Shown here: piece after piece, positions 10,971 through 21,668 of the stretch
Position numbering within the stretch: position 1 is the stretch's first letter
Layout of the letters: the number at the start of each line of letters is the position of its first letter
Source of the DNA: Atherix ibis
Taxonomy: Eukaryota; Arthropoda; Insecta; Diptera; Athericidae
Length of the DNA: 64,000 nucleotides
Assembly (NCBI GenBank): GCA_958298945.1
Contig: CATQJD010000135.1
Location: 625,062 to 689,061 of the forward strand
Direction of reading: 5' to 3'
Notes under the pieces: generated by a model
The model's database searches: none
Told to the model about the DNA's origin: nothing
Seen by the model: only the letters and a program-made list of their open reading frames with translations
Translations under genes and position numbers: made by a program

Positions 10971-11260
10971 ATGACTGGTCGTGGCAAAGGAGGCAAAAGT
11001 TTGGGAAAAGGTGGCGCCAAAAGACATCGTAAGGTTCTTAGTGATAATATCCAAGATATAACAAAGTCAGCTATTCGTAGATTGATACGTCGTGGCGGTG
11101 TAAAAGGTATTTCTGGTTTAATTTACGAAGAAACTCGCGGTGTGTTAAAAGTATTCCTTGAAAATGCTATTCGTGATGCTGTTACACATACAGAACATGC
11201 CAAACGTAAAACAGTAACAGCAATGGATGTTGTATACCCATTGAAACGACAAGGTCGCAC
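10971..11260 (+). pseudogene. Histone H4, C-terminally truncated copy
   Basis: The ATG at 10971 opens [20 protein letters not shown] and the H4 fold follows to GRT (96 codons). The sequence then switches to element A at GGTCGCAC, replacing the last seven H4 residues with unrelated codons up to a stop at 11366. The 3' stem-loop is absent. Compared with the second copy at 27090, about 450 bp is deleted here: the H4 tail, its stem-loop, the spacer and the start of element A. The protein shares the unusual substitutions of that copy, except that residue 23 is Ser rather than Thr. Upstream in-frame codons from 10824 are 5' flank and not part of H4. Confidence 0.92.
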
Positions 11261-12944
11261 GTTTTTTTCCTTGATGAAGAGGTTAAGTCTATCTAGGATG
11301 AACCTTTCAAACAATTTTTCCACATTAGAAAGGAGTGATATTGGCCGGAAATCTGCTTCCGTGTAGGAGTGCTGTTTCTTTTGGATGGTTACAATATCTG
11401 CAGATTTCCATAATATAGGAAAGTACCCATTGTTAATGCAGTTGTTGCAAATGGGTGTTGGCAATGTTATTCCTTCTTCTGGTAGGCTTTTCATTACGAG
11501 ATTGGGTATACCACCCGGACCATGGGATTTTTTCCTAGATGCCCTCTTAATGTAGGATTTGATGTCGCTTTTTGCGACGAAACAATGTTTTGCCTTTGTC
11601 GGATTCGTACTTGGATTATCCGACGAAAAGTAAGTCATTGGTGCCGAAGAGGTCTCCTCATTCGTGTGACCTTCTTTACGTTTGAATTCCTCTACGGTAT
11701 CTTTCACGATCGGTTTATTTCCGAAAATATTATGGCTGCCATATAGTTAAGAATAGTAATTTGCGGACATTTCCTTTTTTATTACCATTAATTACATTGA
11801 ATCCTTTTATTCTGAGGCAGTCGTTAGCCTGTATGTTGATTTTTTGGATTAATGCAATGTTTGGAGAATATTCGCTTAAGAAGTCACGAAAAAACGTTCT
11901 CTTAATTTTACTCCGAATCGAATTTATATTGACAGTTACTACTTTTAATTTACCTAAACCCATGTTAGTAACTGTTCGACTAATTTCATTTTCCTCTTAA
12001 ACTCGTCTTTCTCGTTTAAGATAGGCTGAATTGTTCTGAGTTTTTGGACTCAAAAAGACACGTCCTTTCTTTCTTTGGCTTCCTGAATCTTTTTTACTGT
12101 TGAGCATCCTCTGAAACTCGCCGGATGTCCAAACGTTTGGTAATTCAAGCAGTATGGTTTGGTTTCCGAACTGCATGGAATCCTTTCGCACTTTTCCGGC
12201 TCATGCTGTTTGTCGCACTTCACACATCTAAAGTGCATGGCATAGTTTCTTGCGACGTGGCCGTATCTTTGGTATCTGTGACACTGGATTGTTGTTCTCT
12301 TTAAACCCTCCCATGTAACCTTCTATTTAAGCAGGAACTGGCATATCCGGATTTTACTATTTTTGAATTCGGGTGAAAATTTTACCACGAACAGTCCGAG
12401 CTTATAGCTCTTCTCCCTTGAAATAGGGGTTGAAAATCTTTTTACTTCCAAATTTTCATTTTTGTGTCCTTCCTCAGGGCTTCCTCCACTTCTTTTTCTT
12501 CAAACGAAAGGTTTATTCCCCTGAGCATTTAGCTCACACCCTTTTCACTCCTTGGAGTGTATATGTGGGCTTCTACACCCAGGGTTTGGAGTTCTACAAA
12601 GAGCTCCTTTTGGTTTTTTAGGTCAGATCACTGTAGAACGGACTTCCTTCCTACATTTTTGATTTTAATATCTGCGTGTTTCTTCTGCAATTCGCGGATG
12701 TTGGCATTAAAAACCGAAATTCGAGACACGTGGTCCTTTTTCGTTTTTATAGTCTTTTCAGGAGTTTTCCCCTTATTCTCCCTTAAAATATGTTTGGTTG
12801 TCGTGTTACCCTATCCTATCTGCGAACGCAGTGATTGAATTACTTCGTTCGCTTCTTTCAATTCTTCCCTAAGCCCTTTAATTTCCTCTTCTAATTTTTT
12901 ATAAAAATTTTGTGACGTACCTGGCTTAATGTAATTATCCGTCT
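11261..12944 (-). mobile_element. Element A, copy 1: degenerate Jockey-like LINE filling the H4-H2B interval
   Basis: On the minus strand this reads ORF1 remnants from 12944, then zinc-knuckle residues (FRCVKCDKQHEPEKC and YCLNYQTFGHPASFRGC, about 12240-12080). One knuckle cysteine is tyrosine. ORF2 opens at 11963 with MGLGKLKVVTVNINSIRSKI (endonuclease N-terminus) and jumps at about 11735 to the linker and reverse-transcriptase entry (IKRASRKKSHGPGGIPNLV, then [20 protein letters not shown]) before ending abruptly in H4. The catalytic part is absent. The 5' end abuts H2B codon 2 directly, and H2A, expected between H4 and H2B, is absent. Confidence 0.85.
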
Positions 12945-13313
12945 CCTGCAAAAACTAGTCGAAAAGTAGCAAAAAAGGCTGGTAAGGCACAAAAGAATAT
13001 TTCTAAAACTGACAAGAAGAGAAAACGCACGAGGAAGGAAAGTTACGCTATTTACATTTACAAAGTATTGAAACAAGTTCATCCTGATACTGGTATTTCA
13101 TCGAAGGCAATGAGTATTATGAACAGTTTTGTTAATGATATATTTGCACGAATTGCCGCCGAAGCATCCCGATGGGCACATTATAATAAAAGATCAAAAA
13201 TTACTAGTCGGGAGATTCAAACTGCTGTACGTCTACTATTGCCAGGTGAGCTTGCTAACCACGCTGTCAGTGAAGGAACCAAAGCCGTTCCTAAATATAC
13301 CAGCTCGAAATAA
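12945..13313 (+). pseudogene. Histone H2B, open frame but no start codon (copy 1)
   Basis: The H2B frame is open from [18 protein letters not shown] through to KYTSSK with no internal stop. The initiator ATG and the first residues are missing because element A joins at 12944, and an in-frame stop lies 16 bp upstream. The first internal methionine ([10 protein letters not shown], about 13110) would give only the histone-fold half. Differences from fly H2B include Ala for Glu in IFERIA, Trp for Leu in SRLAHY, Lys for Thr in RSTITS, Asn for Lys in ELAKHA and Pro for Thr in AVTKYT. The promoter seen upstream of copy 0 is absent, so normal expression is unlikely. Confidence 0.9.
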
Positions 13314-13363
13314 GCAATTCATGACTAATTATAACCATTTAAAATACGAGTACATACGAAAAT

Positions 13364-13379
13364 GGCCATTTTCAGGGCC
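13364..13379 (+). terminator. Histone mRNA 3' stem-loop (H2B copy 1)
   Basis: GGCCATTTTCAGGGCC, 50 bp after the H2B stop, has one A/G stem mismatch shared with the other two H2B copies. Confidence 0.75.
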
Positions 13380-13624
13380 GACCATATAACTAAACATGGA
13401 GCAAAAATTAAATTATGTTAATAACTTTATTCGATATTTTAGAAAATAATTTGTCATGCTATGAAATAAGAATTGAATTATTAAATTCGAACTAATTGGT
13501 TAATTGGATTAGAAGAGCAATTTATATTTACCAGTCCTGCTTCTTAAAAATAGAGCACACATTCATTAAGAATGTTTTATAAAAAATTCTATTTCAGCAA
13601 CAACGCCATAAAAATTATCGTCAA
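13380..13624. other. Histone spacer downstream of H2B
   Basis: AT-rich spacer with no gene recognised. It is nearly identical to the corresponding stretch after the H2B at 29514. A pyrimidine-rich tract ending TTTCAG at about 13591-13597 precedes the small ORF. Confidence 0.6.
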
Positions 13625-13786
13625 ATGGGTAAGTGTCATAGCGTGGTACTTAGAATATACAATGAAGTACCAATTTTTCTTGAAATGTTAGCAAAAAAAC
13701 TTCTTAAAAAATACGAACACGAATCGCAAAATATTATTTCTTCCTTGGACAAACTATTGATTTTTCAGAATAAAGAAGCACCGTGA
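13625..13786 (+). CDS. Unrecognised 53-codon ORF in the H2B-H3 interval (copy 1)
   Basis: An ATG at 13625 opens MGKCHSVVLRIYNEVPIF, continuing EMLAKKLLKKYEHESQNIIS and ending NKEAP before TGA at 13784-13786. It is basic and helical-looking, with no family I recognise. It is not H1, although H1 would be expected in this interval of a Drosophila-type unit. A TTTCAG at 13592-13597 and ATGGGTAAGT at the start codon resemble a splice acceptor and donor, so the ATG could instead sit in a short exon of an older gene. The same ORF is conserved at 30194-30355. It may be a chance ORF or the tail of a captured gene. Confidence 0.3.
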   Translation: MGKCHSVVLRIYNEVPIFLEMLAKKLLKKYEHESQNIISSLDKLLIFQNKEAP

Positions 13787-13903
13787 TATTTAATTTAAAT
13801 TAATCTGAGAATATATTCTTTTGAAATAGCTTCTATCTATTCTCACCATTCTAATATTTTTGACATTTTATTACTTCTGTATGCTCAATGTTAATAATTC
13901 GGT

Positions 13904-13919
13904 GCCTCTGAAAAGAGCC
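13904..13919 (-). terminator. Histone mRNA 3' stem-loop (H3, minus strand)
   Basis: On the minus strand GGCTCTTTTCAGAGGC has the stem/loop layout with one G/G mismatch. It lies 37 bp past the H3 stop. Confidence 0.7.
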
Positions 13920-13955
13920 GATTTTCATTTCTCATTTGTACGATTAAACAACTAC

Positions 13956-14341
13956 TTATGCACGTTCACCACGAATACGACGAGCCAATTGAATATCGTT
14001 TGGCATAATTGTTACTCTCTTTATATCTTTTGGCATACTTGTAACTCTTTTAGCATGAATTGCACAAAGGTTTGTATCTTCGAAAAGACCAACCAAATAT
14101 GATTTACTCGCTTCCTGAAGAGCCATTACCGCTAAACTTTGGAAATATAAACCAGGTTTGAAATCTTGAGCGATTTCTAGAACTAAATGCTGGAAAGGCA
14201 ATTTACGAATCAAAAGTGTAACTGTTCCTGGACGATAACGATGTGCTTTGCCAGACTCTTTCTGGCTGCCTTGGTTGCCAATTATTTTCTTGGAGCCTTT
14301 CCTCTAGTTAATTTACGTGCAGTTTGTTTTGTACGCGCTAT
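13956..14341 (-). pseudogene. Histone H3 pseudogene (copy 1)
   Basis: On the minus strand the frame begins with ATA instead of ATG at 14341, then [18 protein letters not shown] followed by a stop in place of Gln19. Ser10 is Leu and Gly12 is Arg. The central region has two deletions with a frameshift, removing most of SAPATGGVKK and the ALREIRRYQ segment. The C-terminal half is well preserved: [17 protein letters not shown], then [20 protein letters not shown], and RRIRGERA with stop at 13956. It carries an in-frame tandem duplication of about 10 residues ([10 protein letters not shown] then [10 protein letters not shown]). H3 normally diverges from H4 over a shared promoter; here element B separates them. 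Confidence 0.93.
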
Positions 14342-14415
14342 TTATTCAAAATTATTTAAAACTCAAATTATATGTTCTATTACTTCCACAAAACAACAGA
14401 GAATAATATACCAGC
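14342..14415 (-). promoter_or_regulatory. H3 5' flank (promoter-like), truncated by element B
   Basis: Read on the minus strand, this contains GTGGAAGTAATAGAACATAT and then TTTGAGTTTTAAATAATTTT directly upstream of the H3 start. The same sequence, with about four differences in 54 bp, lies at 21534-21589 at the 5' end of full-length element B. Promoter identity is inferred from position. Confidence 0.55.
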
Positions 14416-16409
14416 TTTTTTTTTTTGATTAAACTAGAGCATTTATTATTTCCATATTACTTGTACATATTTGCATTTTATTTAAAACGTAGAGCTGAAA
14501 CATGCTCTGTACATCTTTTGCTTATATATTAAATTAGTTTTTTTAATGACTAAGTACATGAATTACTTACAACTAATGCTTAATAATTATATTTGCTTAC
14601 TCAAACACAATAATCTATACATTTAATTGCTTACAAAACAAACTTAATTCTAGACTTAAAAAAATTTGGGAAAAGAATGTTCAGGAAGAGCGGATTAGGA
14701 GTTTGGGAATTTTGAGAATTTTGTGTTGCTTCCGCTAACCATGATGGAAATGGGGAGCTAAGGAATTATAAAACTGAACGTTCATAATATCACTGTCATT
14801 CGCAAAATCAGATATGATAACTGGTGAGGCATAGAGGTAATCATTGTATAAGTATCTGTGTTTGGTGGATTGGGTATTAATCCTTTCTATTGACTCTCGA
14901 ATGAGTGGATTGGTATGGTCTATTAAATGCTGTAAAAAAGTTTTTGGTTAGAACAACCATGTATGAAATAAAAGGAGTAAGATTACTTTTCTGATATATA
15001 TAGGAGTTAGAGTAATGCTTGCCGTCTATTTTACGATATTTTGAAAGACATTTCCTAAAGATTGACCTTTCGAATATATGTACCTTATTGGCATACGTTT
15101 TCGAGAAACTATAATAGCTCGGAAATGCATAGCCAATAATTGGCAGAATAAGTTGTTTACAAAATAGTAAATTTGTATTTATATTAAGCCCCTCCCCACG
15201 TCTAAGTAGGAATAGAAAGGTATGAATAGCCCTTTTAGCTTTTTTCAGAGTTGACTCAACATGTGGGTTAAATTTGAACATTGAGTTAAAGTTGATGCCT
15301 AAATATTTTAGTTGCTTTGAGACTGGAATTGCTGTGCTTTTTATCAGAATACGCAACATTTTTTGCTCTTTGTAGAAATTTTCCTCGGTCCGCGAGTGCT
15401 GGGATTACGGAAACAGATTAAATTGTACTTATAAAGATTGACTGATAAGTTCCAGTCATCATAATAATTTATAATTTTAAAAAGAAGCTCTTGCATTCTC
15501 TTTAGAGTTAATTTTGGTGATTTGCTTTTAGCATAAATAAGAGTGTCGTCTGCATATAATTATCATATGTGCTTTTGCGGCTGTTGGTATATCCGTAGTG
15601 TATATTGAATACAGCAAGGGACCTAATACCAAGCCTTGTGGAACACCTTTACCTATTAAAAAGGATTCGGAAGTCGTGTTCTGATACCTAACGCAGGATG
15701 ATTTATCCTGAAGAAATGAGTGCAGCAGCAACGTGATATGTAGAGGGAAATCAAGTTTGCATAGTTTGTGCAGTACTCCCTTATGCCAAACTCAGTCAAA
15801 GGCTTTGGTTATATCTATGGAACAAGCAATTGTTGACTCTTTACTGTTTAGCCCAGTTGTTATCTCACTATATAGTAGAAAAAGCGCATCCAAAGTTAAG
15901 TGTTCTTTCCGAAATCCGAATTGAAAGTCGTGAATAATTTTATTTTCATTACAAAATTCATTTACCTTTTCGTAAAAGCATTTTTCTAATATTTTTCCCA
16001 CACAGGGAAGAAGAGATATAGGTCGATATTGCTGGATGGCTGCTCTACCTTGAGTTTTTGGAATATTAAAGGTTATGCCTATTTTTCAGGCTTTAGGGAA
16101 GTAGAAATTGTTGATGCAGTGATTAAATATTGCAACTAAGGGACACAAACTCTTTTTTGGAATCTTTCTCAGCATAAAGTTCGATATATTATCGATGTCG
16201 ACAGATTTTTTATTATTTAATGATTTTATTGCAGAATAGAGTGTGTTTTCGCGTATAAACACATCTAGAGGGCAGGGATTACATGCACTGTTATCAGTGC
16301 TGAATGTAGTAATATGAGTAGGGGCGTTTGATAAAGAACTGCTGCCCTGATCGTTTACGTGAGTTTGTAGAGGTGAGTTTGAACTAGAGTTATAAAGATC
16401 TTTATAAAA
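14416..16409 (-). mobile_element. Element B, 5'-truncated copy 1 (reverse transcriptase half and 3' UTR)
   Basis: Starts with a poly(T) run at 14416-14426, the reverse complement of the poly(A) tail. It corresponds to roughly 24690-26690 of full-length element B. The minus strand gives pieces of ORF2: NEFCNENKIIHDFQFGFRKE (about 15950), GVPQGLVLGPLLYSIYTTDI (about 15640) and LKYLGINFNSMFKFNPHVES (about 15300), ending with FISYMVVLTKNFF. Frameshifts include one just before the YADD catalytic motif. The 5' end lies in the segment before the RT and joins satellite at 16409/16410. It is inserted in the H3 5' flank in the same orientation as H3. Confidence 0.87.
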
Positions 16410-18565
16410 TTTCTATAGTTTTCTATAAGAAATTTTTCATATAAGAAGTTTTCTAAAACAAATTTTCCATGTCAGAACTTTTCTGAAAGAAATTTTCCAT
16501 AGAAGAAATTTGCTATAAGAAATTTTCCATATTAGGAATATTCTATAAGAACTCCTTCATATAAAAATTTACCATATAAGGTATTTTCTACATGAATTTA
16601 ACCATTCAAGACATTTTGCATATAAGTAATTTTCTATAAGGTATTTTCCATATAAGAAATATTCTATAAGAAATTTTCCATATAGGAAATTTTGTATAAG
16701 AAAATATCAATAAAAGGAATTTTCTATAAAACTCTATAAGAAATTTTCCACGTAAGGAATTTTCTATAAGAAATTTTCCATATAAGAAATTTTCAATAAC
16801 AAGTTTCTCATATAAAAAATGTTCTGTAAGGCATTTTTCCATATAAGGAATTTTGTATAAGAAAATTTCAATAAAAAGAATTTTTATAAGAAGTTTTCCA
16901 TATAAGTAATTTTCTATAAGAAACTTTTCATACAAGAAATTTTGTATACAAAATTTTCCATATAAAAGAAATTTTTTATAAGAAATTTCCCATGTAAGAA
17001 ATATTTAAGGCGAAATTCTCCACATGGAAATTTTCCATAGAAGAAATTTGCTATAAGAAATTTTCCATATTAGGAATATTCTATAAGAACTCCTTCATAT
17101 AAAAATTTACCATATAAGGTATTTTCTACATGAATTTAACCATTCAAGACATTTTGCATATAAGTAATTTTCTATAAGATATTTTCCATATAAGAAATAT
17201 TCTATAAGAAATTTTCCATATAGGAAATTTTGTATAAGAAAATATCAATAAAAGGAATTTTCTATAAAATTCTATAAGAAATTTTCCACGTAAGGAATTT
17301 TCTATAAGAAATTTTCCATACACGTATAAGAAATTTTCAATAACAAGTTTCTCATATAAAAAATGTTCTGTAAGTCATTTTTCCATATAAAGAATTTTGT
17401 ATAAGAAAATTTCAATAAAAAGGATTTTTATAAGAAGTTTTCCATATAAGTAATTTTCTATAAGAAACTTTTCATACAAGAAATTTTGTATACAAAATTT
17501 TCCATATAAAAGAAATTTTTTATAAGAAATTTCCCATGTAAGAAATATTTTAGGCGAAATTCTCCACATGGAAATTTTCCATATAAGAAATATTCTATGA
17601 GAAATTTTCCATATTAAGAATATTCTATAAGAGCTCCTCCATAAAAAAATTTACCATATAAAATATTTTCTATAAGAAATTTTCAATATAAAAAATTTTC
17701 TATAAGAAATTTTCCATATAAGAAATTTCCAATAAGAAATTTTTCATATAAAAAATTGTCTATGAGCAATTTTCCATATAAGAAATTTTCTATAAGAATC
17801 CCTAAATAAAAGGGATTTTCTTTAAGAATTTTTCCATATAAGAAATTTTCTATTAGAAATTTTCAATAAGAAATTTTTCATATGAAAATTGTGTATAATA
17901 AATTTTCCATATAAGAAATTTTCTATAAAAAAATTTCAGTGAAAGGGATTTTCTATAAGCATGTTTCAATATAAGAAATTTTCTATAAGAAAATTTCTAT
18001 ACAAGAAATTTTCCATATAATGTATTTTCTATAAGAAATTTTCCATATAAGAAATATTCTATGAGAAATTCGCCACATAAAGATTTTCCGTATAAGAAAC
18101 ATTCTATAAGAAATTTTCCATATTAGGAATATTCTATAAGAACTTCTCCATATAAAAATTTACCATATAAGGTATTCTCTATATGAATTTATCCATTCAA
18201 GGAATTTTTCATATAAGGAATTTTCTACAAGAAACTTTTCATATAAGAAATTTTCTAAAAGATATTTTCCATATAAGCAATTTTCTATTTGAAATTTTTC
18301 ATATAAGATATTTGCTATAAGAAATTGTCCATATAAGTAATTTTCTATTACTTTTTTTTTTGTATAAAAAATTTTCCATTAAAAAGCAATTTTCTGTAAG
18401 AAATTTCCCATGTAAGAAATATTTTAGGCGAAATGCTCCACATGGAAATTTTCCATATAAGAAATATTCTATGAGAAATTTTCCATATTAAGAATATTCT
18501 ATAAGAGCTCCTCCATAAGAAAATATACCATTTAAAATATTTTCTATAAGAAATTTTCCATTTAA
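16410..18565. repeat. Satellite array 1 (divergent 14/16-bp half-unit satellite)
   Basis: Built of diverged copies of the halves TTTTCTATAAGAAA and TTTTCCATATAAGAAA. It carries many substitutions and indels, unlike the homogeneous arrays further right. A block of about 540 bp is tandemly duplicated inside it: the landmark GCTATAAGAAATTTTCCATA at about 16510 recurs near 17050, followed in both by CTACATGAATTTAACCATTC. The left edge is the 5' truncation point of element B. The right edge joins element C at 18565, in a shared AAGAAA. Confidence 0.9.
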
Positions 18566-18651
18566 GAAAACAAACAAGAGTCCATCTGGATCGAACAAAG
18601 AGTCCATTTGGAACAACTAGCACCGCCAATCGGTTTCAAATACTGGCAAGT

Positions 18652-19614
18652 ATGGATATCGAGCCAGAGCGAATCAGTTCACCAAATGAAACCGTGAAGC
18701 CACCGCCAATCTTTATTAAAAACATTGTAAATTTTATTGAGATTGGCCGTGCTATTAACAACAGAATTAGTCCTGATGCATTCATTTGCAATGCTCATAT
18801 TAAAGGCCTTGCAATTCAAGCGAATAGTGGGATGGCCTACCGAAGTATTGTCCAATACTTGGACGAAATTCAGGCGGACTTCCACAAATTAAGACAAGCG
18901 GCTAACCACAAAACCATTTTTGATCTGGAAATGCTTGTCTATACAAGAATCAAAGTGGAGGAGCCTTATCCCAGTAAGGGCATAGTTCAATGCCACAGAT
19001 GTCAACAGTACGGGCACACTAAATCATACTGTCGGCACAAGCCAAAATGCGTAAAATGTGCAGGGGAACACTTGACCACAGAATGTATTAAAACGTGAGA
19101 CAATCCAGCAAGGTGTGTACATTGTGCTGGAAGCCACCCGGCAAACTACAAAGGCTGCTCCACATATAAAATGCTGCAGACAAAAATACGCCCAAATAAT
19201 AATACATCCACAAATAAGACGGGACTAACATCATTGCCAGTGCGACGAAACCTGATATTTGCTGAGATTGCATCTGGGCAGAAACAACATCAACAGCAGC
19301 AACAACAACCTCAACAACAAAACCATCCACATCAACCTCCTCATCTACAACAACAGCAACCACAACATCAGCAGCAGCACCAACAACAGCGCCAGCAACA
19401 TCACCAACACCAGGAACAGCAGCAACAACAACAACAGCAGAAAAATGGTAGTCATGTTCCTATTCCTCCCCCATTATCCTCCTCCTCAGACCTAACAACA
19501 CTTCTTTCTACAATAACTAACAAATTAATTCATGAAATTACTCTTCTTCTCACTCTTCTGTTAACTGCTTTAACAACCGCCATTTCCTCACTAACAAGCA
19601 AAATGAATAAATAA
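18652..19614 (+). pseudogene. Element C ORF1 (copy 2), single in-frame TGA at 19096-19098
   Basis: Begins MDIEPERISSPNETVKPPPI. Zinc knuckles CHRCQQYGHTKSYC and CVKCAGEHLTTEC precede the TGA. The frame then stays open for 172 further codons, with the knuckle CVHCAGSHPANYKGC, the Gln/His-rich stretch and a hydrophobic, Leu/Thr-rich C-terminus ending LTSKMNK. Copy 1 stops earlier at a TAG after the Gln tract. Apart from the TGA the whole ORF1 is open, so this copy shows the probable full extent of the protein, about 320 residues. Confidence 0.78.
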
Positions 19615-20376
19615 ATGTTCTCATCAACCGATAAATCCCTATCCATCCTTCTCTGGAATGCTAACGGACTGACTCTACACCGACAAGAACTAGATATTCT
19701 CTTACACAACAAACGCATAGACGTTGCACTGATTACAGAAACTCACTTTACGTCCAGGTCGTTTTTTGCTATACTTGACTATAAAACATACAGAACTGAC
19801 CATCCAGACAACACAGCACACGATGGAACTGCCATCCTTATTAGAAATTCCTTAAATCATTCCTTCCACTCACAAACTGCCACCGAATCCCTTCAGTCAA
19901 TAGTTATTACCCTTCAATGTAAATCCTTCACCTTTAACGTTGCATCTGTTTATTGTCCTCCAAATAAAAAATTAACTCCCATACAATTTGATTCCTTCTT
20001 TAAATCAATTGGAAAATCCTTAATCGCGGGAGGATATTATAATGCCAAGCACACTAAATGGGGTTGCCGTGTTTCGAATCCCCGAGGAAAGATTCTCCAA
20101 GAACTCCTCTCCCATACCACTCTTGAGGTCCTATCTCCTCCCACGCCCACATATTGGCTGAGTATCCTAGGTCCTATCCTATATAAAACTTATACCCATG
20201 ACATTCCTTGCCACAACAACATCCTCACCGCAACATATGCTGACGATACAGCCATCCTGATACATCACAAAGATCCTTCCACAGCCATTAGTATCCTACA
20301 GAACCGTATCCACTCCTTAGAAACTTGGTTCAAAAGGTGGAGAGTGAAGGTAAATGAGCAAAAACTGCTCATGTAA
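19615..20376 (+). pseudogene. Element C ORF2 fragment fused across a deletion (copy 2)
   Basis: Starts MFSSTDKSLSILLWNANGLT, one base after the ORF1 stop. The endonuclease part includes the altered GGDFNA motif (GGYYNAKHTKWGCRV). At about residue 180 it passes through a deletion straight into reverse-transcriptase residues GPILYKTYTHDIPCHNNILT and YADDTAIL. The frame stays open across the joint and ends at a stop after NEQKLLM. Most RT fingers and palm motifs are missing, so no activity is expected. Broken C-terminal remnants continue to about 20880. Confidence 0.8.
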
Positions 20377-21014
20377 CTTTCACACTCTGCCGAGAACAAA
20401 TTCCCGACATAACCCTAAACGGCAGTATTATTCCACACAAAAATAGCGTACGTTACCTTGGACTTATATTCGACAAATGGTTAACCTGGAACCTTCATAC
20501 GAAAACTTAAAGACGTGAACTTAACGGACGATACAAACAATTATTACGTCTCCTAGACAGTAAATCAAAACTTACAACAACAAGTAAACTATTACTATAC
20601 AAAACGGTTCTGAAACCAATATGGATATATGGTCTAGAACTTTGGGGTTCGACTAAGCATTCCAACTCCCTTCCAATCCAATCCCTACAATCCCGAATCC
20701 TTCGTAAAATTGTCAATGCCCCCTTTTATGTGCGAAACACTGTTATCCAGCGTGACCTAAATGTTCCATTTGTTCGTAAACTATGCATCTCCCGATATAA
20801 AAAATTCTATTCGCATCTATCCTTCCACCCTAATCCTTTACGTTTAAAACGGCGATGGCCGAGAGATTCTCTAAAATTATAAAATAAAATTACCCTGTTG
20901 TAGAGGTAACATCGATGGGTGTTTTCCTCCACATGTCTTCATGTCCTTGTATATTCCCGTAAAAAATCTGCTTGTTACTAGCATAAGTAGTTGTAGATAC
21001 TAAAAAAAAAAAAT

Positions 21015-21532
21015 TTTCAGTTTTGTAAAAATAAATGATTTTTGCTCGGATAATATCTTGACCACTAGCAGAACAATCCAACTATTAGTTAACGATTCTC
21101 TTTCAAACATAGTAATTATAGCTTCCTACATTGGAAGTAATACTCCTGCTAATGATACCAGGAAGTTTATAAAATATTTAAATGATATTAGCTTATCGTG
21201 TGATGGATTATTAGTTAAAGGTGACTTCAATGCGCGCCACCAACTTTGGAGTGACTCCAAGAATAACCTTAATAGTATTTTAATAGCAAATTGGCTTGAC
21301 GAAAGCATACCACACAATAATCTGCAGGTGGCATATCCTCCGGAACCAACAAGGCCGCAAAGTCGCTCAATAATTGATTTTTTCATAATCAAACTTTATG
21401 GAATGAAATTCGTTAATCGTCCTCACATTCACTATTCACCCCAATCACTATCCCATTCACATAACCATTAACATTCGGAATCATATAAATCTGCTATCAA
21501 CTACTCGCACGTAGAACTACAACTATAAGAAC
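21015..21532 (+). mobile_element. Element D, copy 2, left of the element B insertion
   Basis: Duplicate of 10124-10630, with the endonuclease active-site motif VKGDFNARHQLWSD intact here (GDYNARH in copy 1). The open frame runs 21058-21471 and ends at HSHNH. It is broken at 21532 by full-length element B and resumes at 26711. Confidence 0.82.
21521..21532 (+). repeat. Left target-site duplication of full-length element B
   Basis: AACTATAAGAAC occurs here and again at 26699-26710. It is single at the empty site 10619-10630. Offsets between the two duplicated units change by exactly 5178 bp across the insertion, consistent with 5166 bp of insert plus 12 bp of duplication. Confidence 0.92.
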
Positions 21533-21668
21533 TATTGTGTTGTGGAAGTAATATAACATATAATTTGAGTTTTAAATAATTTTCAATAACAATATTGACT
21601 TTTACTTAAATTACTTGTAGTGAATTTTGCTAAACTAGTGACATAAAAATAATTAAAAAAAAAAAAAA
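21533..21668 (+). promoter_or_regulatory. Histone-promoter-like segment at the 5' end of element B
   Basis: Positions 21534-21589 match the H3 5' flank (reverse complement of about 14342-14396) with about four differences. From AACAATATTGA (21587) to about 21632 it matches the H4 5' flank at 10912-10956 (ATTACTTGTAGT shared). The segment starts exactly at the target-site duplication and ends in an A-rich run at 21652-21670, 56 bp before the ORF1 ATG. The origin is discussed among the findings. Confidence 0.7.

Larger units (their letters stand above)
6321..18565. repeat. First copy of a 12.2-kb tandem segmental duplication
   Basis: Unit one holds element C, D (right part), H4, A, H2B, small ORF, H3, B and satellite. 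Unit two starts at 18566 with the same order. Landmark offsets are 12244 (element C), 10902 (after the C deletion), 16080 (after the B insertion), 16119 (after the 40-bp duplication) and 16569 (after the 450-bp H4 difference). Every change in offset is explained by one visible event. Confidence 0.9.
18566..21012 (+). mobile_element. Element C, copy 2: 5'-truncated and internally deleted
   Basis: Nearly identical to 6321-10111, with net offsets showing about 1.3 kb deleted. The 5' end is missing and replaced by satellite; homology begins at GAAAACAAAC inside the 5' UTR. An internal deletion near 20157 joins endonuclease residues directly to the ILGPILYKTYTHD part of the reverse transcriptase. 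The poly(A) tail is at about 21002-21013 and element D follows. Flanks and nesting match copy 1, so it arose by segmental duplication and not by a new insertion. Confidence 0.87.
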
